Positions 1 to 6,800 of a stretch of DNA of 13,984 nucleotides are shown piece after piece (the first letter of the stretch is position 1; each line of letters starts with the position of its first letter). Location of the stretch: the NCBI GenBank assembly GCA_030024065.1, contig JASEIE010000057.1, positions 1 to 13,984 on the forward strand. Reading direction: 5' to 3'. The notes under the pieces are model-generated. The model was not told the origin of the DNA. It did not search any database and was given only the letters and a program-made list of their open reading frames with translations. Origin of the DNA: Thermodesulfobacteriota bacterium (lineage in GTDB: Bacteria; Desulfobacterota; BSN033; UBA1163). Made by a program: the position numbers and the translations under genes.

Positions 1-13
1 AGACATCTTCTGA

Positions 14-148
14 AAATCTCCCCTAACCCCTCTTTGCCCTCCGGGTCAGAGACCGCTCTGGGTCGGAGACCAAAGAGGGGAATTCCTCCCTTTTGTAAAT
101 GGTAGCACTATAAAATAGTGCTCCATAAAGGGAGGGAGGAGGGATTTG
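14..148. repeat. Palindromic intergenic repeat with two nested hairpins
   Basis: A chain of complementary arms fills this stretch. CCCCTCTTTG at 27-36 pairs perfectly with CAAAGAGGGG at 71-80. CCTCCCTTT at 85-93 pairs perfectly with AAAGGGAGG at 127-135. Inside the second pair, ATGG (99-102) pairs with CCAT (123-126), and AGCACTAT (104-111) pairs with ATAGTGCT (115-122) around an AAA loop. The second structure therefore has 21 base pairs with only small bulges. The outermost segments (14-36 and 127-148) are also roughly complementary. The loop of the first hairpin holds a near-exact 12-base direct repeat, 43-54 and 60-71, with one difference. This looks like a dispersed palindromic element (REP-like or MITE-like). 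It could also end transcription of an upstream gene. No copy number can be judged from one window. Confidence 0.6.
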
Positions 149-157
149 GTTTCCAGT

Positions 158-175
158 GTCCATACAATTATGGAC
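158..175. promoter_or_regulatory. Short perfect palindrome, possible operator
   Basis: GTCCATA (158-164) and TATGGAC (169-175) are perfect inverted 7-base arms separated by CAAT. The site lies about 135 bases upstream of the proposed promoter and about 190 bases upstream of the first gene. It has the form of a dimeric repressor site, but no regulator gene is visible and the distance from the promoter is large. It could equally be another part of the neighbouring repeat. Confidence 0.3.
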
Positions 176-310
176 TGATTAATAACAGGCATCACAACGA
201 GTATGACAGCATCACTATTGTGTCCCGCAGTCCCGCGTGCATGGGAATGGATGTAAGGGAGGAAGAAGTTTTTATGCCCGGAGAACCCTGGCTCGTCCGG
301 ATGGATTCAC

Positions 311-339
311 TTGCGTAATCCTTCCAATTTTATTAATAT
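311..339 (+). promoter_or_regulatory. Possible sigma70-type promoter for the TPR-RecQ-PglYZ-SNF2 block
   Basis: TTGCGT at 311-316 and TAATAT at 334-339 are separated by exactly 17 bases and each matches the consensus at four of six positions. Transcription would begin near 346, about 20 bases before the first start codon at 368. The AT-rich stretch around 327-342 stands out from the GC-richer surroundings. No comparable promoter was noticed in the short gaps of 6, 54 and 71 bases between the following genes, so this is the best candidate to drive all four. Confidence 0.4.
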
Positions 340-367
340 TTCTGCATCCTCCCATGGATGACTCCAG

Positions 368-1375
368 ATGGAAAAGGAAGAATTTTACCCAACCGTCACA
401 AATCGCATCCGGGCTCTCAAAGAGAGTAGAAACTATGAGAAAGCCGAGAAAGAGATCCGGCGGGAACTCGAAAAAAATCCCGATCACTCTCTCCTCAAAA
501 CCAGCCTCGCAGACCTCTATCTCCGCCAGGGCCGCCTGAGCGAAGGGAGGATTCTCGTTGAGGACGTTCTCGCCTCGGATCCCCAGCATCCTCAGGCGCT
601 CTCTGTCCTCGGCGATATCTTTCTCAGGCAGCGTTCTCCCCGGGAGGCATTGGAGTGCTACCGGCAGGCCTTCAATCGTGACCCAAGACCTTATCTAATC
701 CTCAAGGCTGCCCGGGCCCTCAAGGAGATGGGAAGTTTTGATGAGGCCCTTCAAGAGCTTGAAAAGGCTCTCGTGGTGAAGCCGGAGAGCCTTGCCTTCC
801 TGAAAGAAAAGGCCGTCATCCTTAACCGTATGAAGAGGTTCGATCAAGCCCTGGAGACCTTTGAAAGAATCATAAAGATTTCTCCTGATGACGCCTTTGT
901 CCAGAAGGAGATCCTCCGCCTTCGAAGCCGGAGCCGTCCTGAAGCCCAGGTCCTGAAGGAACTTCAGATCGTCATCGGCATGGACTCAAGAAAGGATGAT
1001 GCCCAGATGCACGGCCTTCTGGCGCAGAAGCTCAAAGGAGCCGGACAGATCCGGGAGGCTGCCGCAGAATACGGAAAGGCTTCAGGCCTGGAACCCCAGA
1101 ATCCCTACTTTCTGAAGCAGCAAGGATTCTGTTTTTATCGCTTGAAAAAATATGACGAGGCCATCCACTGCCTCAAGGAGGCCTGCCGGAAAGATCCTTC
1201 CGACTACTTTGTCTGGAGCACGCTGGAAAAAAGCTTTGCGGCTCAGGATAATTTGAAAGGGCTGCTTGATCTACTTGAAGAAACTCTTCGGCAATATCCC
1301 AGCCAGAGATCCCTGTTGGGAAAAATCAAGAAAGTCAAAAAGAAGTTGGACCTGAAATCTTCTGAAAGGCATTAA
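368..1375 (+). CDS. Tetratricopeptide-repeat protein
   Basis: A 335-residue soluble protein built almost wholly of helical TPR hairpins. Recognisable repeats lie at about residues 8-38, 42-72, 76-105, 110-138, 142-172, 212-242, 246-276 and 280-310. They show the usual spacing of small residues and a closing Pro (for example NPDH, DPQHP, KPES, SPDD, EPQN, DPSD). Residues 186-210 break the array, and the C-terminus (318-335) is a lysine-rich tail. There is no signal peptide or membrane segment, so a cytoplasmic scaffold role is likely. TPR proteins bind partner proteins and the partner cannot be read from sequence. It ends 6 bases before the RecQ-like gene and is probably co-transcribed with it. 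The ATG at 368 has only a weak ribosome site; the ATGs at 354 and 358 are in other frames. Linking it to the downstream putative defence genes is inference from position only. Confidence 0.85.
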   Translation: MEKEEFYPTVTNRIRALKESRNYEKAEKEIRRELEKNPDHSLLKTSLADLYLRQGRLSEGRILVEDVLASDPQHPQALSVLGDIFLRQRSPREALECYRQAFNRDPRPYLILKAARALKEMGSFDEALQELEKALVVKPESLAFLKEKAVILNRMKRFDQALETFERIIKISPDDAFVQKEILRLRSRSRPEAQVLKELQIVIGMDSRKDDAQMHGLLAQKLKGAGQIREAAAEYGKASGLEPQNPYFLKQQGFCFYRLKKYDEAIHCLKEACRKDPSDYFVWSTLEKSFAAQDNLKGLLDLLEETLRQYPSQRSLLGKIKKVKKKLDLKSSERH

Positions 1376-1381
1376 ACGGAA

Positions 1382-3754
1382 TTGTCACCCTCAGTGCAAA
1401 TGGATCAGCCCTCCCTCCAGGCGCGCCATCTCATGGAGCGGGTCTTCGGATTTCGGGATTTCCGTCCCGGCCAGGAAGGGATCCTCGAAGCCGTCTTCTC
1501 GGGTGAGGATGCGCTCGTGGTGATGCCCACTGGCGGAGGGAAGTCACTCTGCTATCAGCTTCCGGCCCTGGTTCTACCGGGTGCCTGCCTGGTCATCTCT
1601 CCCCTGATCGCCCTGATGAAGGATCAGGTTGATTCTCTCCGGGTGAGAGACATTCCCGTCACCTCTGTCCACAGCCTTATGGGGATGAGTGAGCAGGAAG
1701 AGGTCTTGAGAAAAATTGCAGAAGGATCCTATAAGCTCATCTACGTTTCGCCCGAGCGACTCAAGAATACCCTCTTCATAAGCGCTATCCGGAAATTACC
1801 GATCTCCCTGATCGCCGTGGATGAGGCCCACTGCATCTCCGAGTGGGGTCATGATTTCCGTCCCGATTATCTCCGAATCGGCCAGGCCCTTGACTGGCTG
1901 GGTCGGCCCCAGACCATCGCTCTCACGGCGACCGCAACGGAACGGGTGAGAGAAGACATTGTCTTACAGCTCAGGCTGCGAGCCCCCCGGCAGTTCATCA
2001 CAGGTTTCGATCGGAAGAACCTCTTCTTTGAGGTCTCCCCTGCAAGTAATGCAAAAGAGAAGCGATCCGTTCTTGAAAGCAGGCTGAAGAACACAAATGG
2101 GGCTGCCATCGTCTATGCCGGCACGCGAAAGAGTGTCGAATCGCTCGCTCGTCATTTCAACCGTCAGGGGATGGAGGCGGCTGCGTATCACGCTGGCCTG
2201 CAGGAAGAGGAGCGGAGCCAAACCCAGGAGGCTTTTCTCGAAGGGAGGACAAACATCATCATCGCCACCAATGCCTTTGGCATGGGCATTGACCGCTCTG
2301 ACATCCGGCTCGTCGTCCATCACCAATTCCCCGGAACGGTGGAGGCTTACTATCAGGAATGCGGTCGAGCCGGCCGGGACGGAAAGCCTTCGTCCTGTCT
2401 CCTTCTCTTTTCTATTGAAGATCGCAGGCTCCAGGAATTTTTTATTGAGATGAGTTATCCCGGCCGGGAGATCGTTGTTGCGGTTTATCAGACCCTTCTT
2501 CAAAGGCATGAAGACCCCATCTGGCTTACTTATAAGGAGATGGGACTTCTCTGCAATCCTCCGGTTGCGGAGCTGGCGGTCTCTTCCTCCCTCAAGGTCC
2601 TCGAGGAGGCGGGGCTGGTTCATCGCCTCAACCGTTACGAGAACCGGGCTGAACTCTATCTCAAGCTCCGGCCCAAAGAGATCCCCGGGGCGATGTCGAA
2701 AAGATCATCTGCAAAAACCTCTTTTCTCAACATCCTTTCCGAACACTACAGTGATGAAGAGCTTCTGGAGGGAATCCAGTTTCTCCCGGAAGAGATCATG
2801 GGGAAAGCCGGTTTGTCCAAAGAGGCCTTTCGGCGTATGATAACAGATCTGGAGGAACGAGGGGAAGGAGCCTACATCCCCCCATTTCGTGGAAGGGGGG
2901 TGCGTCTTCTGATCCGGATGCCCCTCTCTGAACTTCCCATTGACTTCGAAAAACTTCGTCTCCGAAAGGCAAACGAGCTTGAGAAACTGAACCAGATGAT
3001 GGCTTACGGAACATCGAGCCGGTGCCGGAGGACCTTCCTCCTGGAGTATTTTGGCGAATACCACTCCTTCGGTAACTGCGGTGGGTGCGATCTCTGTCGG
3101 GACCAAAAGAGGGAGTCAGTTGATAAAAAAGAACAGGACGATCCCCTTCTGGCCGTAAAGATTTTAAGCGGGGTGGCCCGGCTGAAGGGCCGTTTTGGTC
3201 TGGGTATGGCTGTGAAGATGCTGACCGGCTCCAGGGAGAAGGCGATTGCAAGATTCAGGCTGAATCAGCTCTCCACCTTTGGACTGCTCCATGACTTCGC
3301 TCAGGATCAGGTTGAGAAATGGATCCAGGAATTACTCTCCCGGGGTTTTCTGAAGCAGGAGTTGATGGTCATGGGTGAAAAGAATTACAAGATTCTTCTT
3401 CTCACTCCGAAGGGATGGGAAGTCATGAAAAACCAGGAAGAGATTCCTCTTTCCTCTCCCCTTTTAAAAAAGGAGACCGAAGAATGGAGAGAGGAGGAGG
3501 ATTACGAAAAAGGTCTCTTCGATGAACTAAGAAAGCTGAGATTGGATCTGGCCCGCGCTCAGGGCCTGCCCCCTTACTGTATCTTTCAGGACCGCACCCT
3601 GCGGGAGATGGCAAGCCGGCTTCCTGACACGCCTGAAAAGATGATGTCCATTGTCGGAGTGGGAGAGATCGCCTTTAAGAAGTACGGGTCTCTTTTTCTC
3701 AATCTGATTTCGGCCTCGACCCGCAAGGAAAGGGGAAACAGCATTGAAAAATGA
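1382..3754 (+). CDS. recQ: RecQ-family ATP-dependent DNA helicase with HRDC domain
   Basis: A 790-residue superfamily 2 helicase expected to unwind DNA 3' to 5' using ATP. Seen in order: the RecQ motif 0 region (FGFRDFRPGQ, 22-31), Walker A TGGGKS (50-55), DEAH (147-150), LTATA (181-185), the motif VI region QECGRAGRDG (325-334), a zinc site of four cysteines (C548, C566, C569, C572), and a C-terminal HRDC domain (about 711-779). Typical RecQ has roughly 60 residues between motif VI and the zinc cysteines, but here there are over 210. The extra part (about 365-540) contains winged-helix-like sequence. The start is uncertain: TTG at 1382 with AAGG about 14 bases upstream, or ATG at 1400 with no clear ribosome site. 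It may be a housekeeping-type repair helicase or a specialised paralogue. Its place in this gene block favours the latter. Confidence 0.92.
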   Translation: MSPSVQMDQPSLQARHLMERVFGFRDFRPGQEGILEAVFSGEDALVVMPTGGGKSLCYQLPALVLPGACLVISPLIALMKDQVDSLRVRDIPVTSVHSLMGMSEQEEVLRKIAEGSYKLIYVSPERLKNTLFISAIRKLPISLIAVDEAHCISEWGHDFRPDYLRIGQALDWLGRPQTIALTATATERVREDIVLQLRLRAPRQFITGFDRKNLFFEVSPASNAKEKRSVLESRLKNTNGAAIVYAGTRKSVESLARHFNRQGMEAAAYHAGLQEEERSQTQEAFLEGRTNIIIATNAFGMGIDRSDIRLVVHHQFPGTVEAYYQECGRAGRDGKPSSCLLLFSIEDRRLQEFFIEMSYPGREIVVAVYQTLLQRHEDPIWLTYKEMGLLCNPPVAELAVSSSLKVLEEAGLVHRLNRYENRAELYLKLRPKEIPGAMSKRSSAKTSFLNILSEHYSDEELLEGIQFLPEEIMGKAGLSKEAFRRMITDLEERGEGAYIPPFRGRGVRLLIRMPLSELPIDFEKLRLRKANELEKLNQMMAYGTSSRCRRTFLLEYFGEYHSFGNCGGCDLCRDQKRESVDKKEQDDPLLAVKILSGVARLKGRFGLGMAVKMLTGSREKAIARFRLNQLSTFGLLHDFAQDQVEKWIQELLSRGFLKQELMVMGEKNYKILLLTPKGWEVMKNQEEIPLSSPLLKKETEEWREEEDYEKGLFDELRKLRLDLARAQGLPPYCIFQDRTLREMASRLPDTPEKMMSIVGVGEIAFKKYGSLFLNLISASTRKERGNSIEK

Positions 3755-3776
3755 CTTTACGTATTTCAGCGTAAGG
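3755..3776 (+). other. Small hairpin between the RecQ-like and PglYZ genes
   Basis: CTTTACG (3755-3761) can pair with CGTAAGG (3770-3776) with one G-T pair around an 8-base loop, directly after the RecQ-like stop codon. No run of T follows, so this is not a convincing terminator. It might limit read-through or protect a transcript end, or be chance. Confidence 0.25.
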
Positions 3777-3794
3777 TTCATGATGAAAAAAAAT

Positions 3795-3800
3795 AAGGAG
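3795..3800 (+). promoter_or_regulatory. Ribosome binding site that supports the TTG start of the PglYZ gene
   Basis: AAGGAG lies 8 bases before TTG at 3809. The encoded N-terminus that follows (start of the conserved IGDLIEVPEVRTVIQL stretch) resembles the beginning of PglY/DUF6079-type proteins. The TTG is therefore preferred over any internal ATG. Confidence 0.7.
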
Positions 3801-3808
3801 AGAAAGCA

Positions 3809-6800
3809 TTGCTTAAAATTGGAGATCTCATCGAAGTCCCGGAAGTAAGAACCGTCATCCAATTGAAGGACCTTCAGGAGTCAGGTCTCCGGCGGATGAT
3901 CCTCGATTCCTTTGTGGTCACAGACGAGGTGATGAAAAGCCTGGAGATGATCCTGCCCTCTCTTTCCGGATCATCGGGCCGTGGGGGGTTTTTAAAAGGC
4001 CATTTCGGATCAGGAAAATCGCATTTCCTGAGCATCCTCAGCCTCCTTCTCCGTCATCCTGAGGCCCGGGAGGTGTTGATCGGTCAGGAATCCTCCCTTA
4101 AGGATTTTCTGAATCCTCTTGTGTCGCGGCGGTTCCTGGTCGTGGAGGTCTCCCTCATCCAGCACCGCGGGACCGAGTTTCTGGAGGACATCTTTTTGAA
4201 AGCAGTCTTTCGCGAGCTCTCCTTCCACCTGGGCCGGCCTTTTGAGGGAAAAGAGTCACGGCATGAAACATTCCAGGAAATTCGGAATGCTTTGATGAAG
4301 CTTGGCTTTTCAGGACTCGTTCTCCTCGTTGATGAGCTCTCCGAGTTTCTCCGTTCGAAGACCGATGCCCACGCCTATCAGGAAGACATCCGCTTTTTCC
4401 AGTATCTGGGCGAAGAGGCCCCCTCCTTCCCCCTCTGGATCATCGCTTCGCTTCAGGAGTGGATCGAAGAAACAGGAGAGATCAACCAGGACACCTTCAA
4501 TAAGATCAAAGACCGATATCCCATGCGCATCAGCCTTGGCCGCTCCCATATCGAGGAGATCGTTTCTCACCGCCTGATCCGTCATCGGGAAGGGGCTGAA
4601 GAGGAGATCCGGAAGGTCTTCCATCACCTCCGGCGCTATTTTCCCTCCTTTCCGGTCGAGGAATCGAGATTTTCAAGGCTCTATCCTGTTCATCCCGCAA
4701 CGATCACGCTCCTTGACCGGTTGAAGCCCCTTTTCTCCGAACATCGGGGGATCGTGGACTTCATTCACTACCGGCTCAAAGGCGATGCGGAGCGGGGGAT
4801 CCCTTCCTTCTTAAGCAGGCCGGCCCCTGAACTTCTCGGACCGGCGACCATCTTCGACCATTTCATCCACCGCATCCGGGAGATGGCCGAAACACAGCCT
4901 TTTGTTGAAAAAGGGTTCGATTACTATCGGGATGAAATACCTCAAATCTTCAAGGACCCGGACCAGCAGAGGGTAGCCCTTGAGGCGGTAAAGCTCCTCA
5001 TCCTCGTTGCCATCTCTCCGGTTAAAGTTAGGTACACGGCCCGACACATCGCGGAGATGATCCTTTTCCGGGTGACCGATCTAGAAGCCGATCTCAACTA
5101 CCAGTATTTCAGGGATATCCTGGAACGTCTGGCCAAAGAAAGCTCATACCTTACCGTCATCCCCGGAAAGGACCGCCTGGACGACCAGTTCTCCATCACC
5201 CTTCGGGCGGACATTTCTGGAATCCTTCGCCGGAAGATCAGGCAGGGGGTGACAGAAATCTATCCCGGCGACCGCCGCCTCTTTGACCGCCTCCTTCCTC
5301 TTGCCGACTCTCCGCATCTGCCCTTTTCGGGCTGGGCTGAACAGAGAGAGCAAAGGGTGTCCATCTCCTGGGAATATACCCGTCGGAACGGAATGGTCTT
5401 TCTCCGCCAGGTTGATGAGATTCCCCTAACGGAAGCCGAAAGGCTGGCCGGGGAATGGGAACGGATAGAAGAGGATTTTTTTCTCATCGTGGGTACAACC
5501 CACGGGGTCGAGCGACAGTACAAACACCTTCGCGATGTCCTGCAACCTGAGATCAGGGAGAAACACCCGGGAACCTTTCTCTTCTGGATCCCCGCAAGGA
5601 TCGAGGAGGAAGAGGAGGTGTGGATGAAGGAACTTCTTTCGGCCCTCCTGCTTCTTGATCGCTACCGGGAGGAACCCTCGGAGTCCAGGCAGGAGACCCA
5701 GGAGTTTCTAAAGAATCTTATTGACAACGGACGCAAAAGACTCGGAGAGATTCTGACGAAGGCCTACTTCCAGGGCCTTCTTCTCTGGGACGACCGCCAG
5801 GTGGAGCTCTCTGCGTATGGCTACCTCTCCCAGGAGAAGTTTCTTCAGGAGTTCATTCCGCCTCTCCTCTCGCGGAGGTTTCCAAGACACCACAGGGTCC
5901 ACCCTTACCTCGAGGCCCTGGCCCCAACCACGATTCCTAACCTCCTCAGGGATTTTTTTGCCACCGGGACACTCGAGGTCGATGATCGGTCAAAATTCGG
6001 TCTCCGCACGATCCTTGAAGGGCTCCTCAAACCCATGGGGTTGATCAAAAAGAAGGGAAACCAGTATCTCCTCCACGTTGATCCACGAACCAATGAGCTG
6101 GCCGGTCAATTCCTCTCCCTTCTTGAGAAAGGCCCCCTCCCCCCGGGAACCCTTTATGGAGCCTTTCGCAAAGGCGATTACGGTCTCCTGAAGAATCAAT
6201 TTGAGGTCCTCGCCTTCGCCCTCCTCTTCTCAGGAAACATCCTTGCCTATCAGGGGCAAAGAAGGAAAGGACTGGAGGATATCTCCCGAAACGGCCTCCA
6301 GGGGATAACCGTTCTCGGAAAGGGAGAGATCCTCGGTGAAGAGCTCCGGCAGATCATCCCCGTTCACCCGCTTATCCCGGAGAAATTCCGGAAGTCCACC
6401 TTTACCCTCCCCGCTCAGGAAGCCCTCTGGCATGAGGTTAAGGAACGAAAGGAAAACGAGGCAGAGGCATTGCGCAATCTCCTCCAGAGACTTAACTGGG
6501 TTTCCTCTTTTCAGGCCCTGAAAAACCTTCCGTGGGATGCCTTCCGCCGGGATGTGGCGGATGTCCTTGCCCAATGGGAGGAGGTGAAGGCGAGCTTCCC
6601 TCCGAGGGAGGGGCTGGAGAGGTTCTTATCCGCTTCTGCGAGGGAGCCCTTTCTCACTGAAAAGCTTCAACGTCTGGAGGAGCTGAGATCCTTCTTCGAT
6701 CATGCAGAACAGGTCCTCTTTGTCTACCAATATCTCAGCGATCCACGTCTCGTCATCCCGGAGCGCACGGCTCATCCACGCCTCAGGGATGAAAAGAGAG

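Noticed and set aside
118..318. 66-codon frame upstream of the TPR gene
   Set aside because: It begins inside a hairpin arm, has no ribosome site, resembles no protein family and overlaps two palindromes. It is probably chance.
1964..2623. Long minus-strand frame (219 codons) across the RecQ-like gene
   Set aside because: It is a mirror of a GC-rich coding gene. It has no domain pattern, while the + strand carries complete helicase motifs.
3755..3776. Rho-independent terminator after the RecQ-like gene
   Set aside because: The stem is short with a G-T pair and no T-run follows. It is kept only as a weak hairpin.
3779..3847. Short frame beginning ATGATGAAAAAAAATAAGG before the PglYZ gene
   Set aside because: It is only about 22 codons, lysine-rich by base composition, and contains the ribosome site used by the TTG start in another frame.
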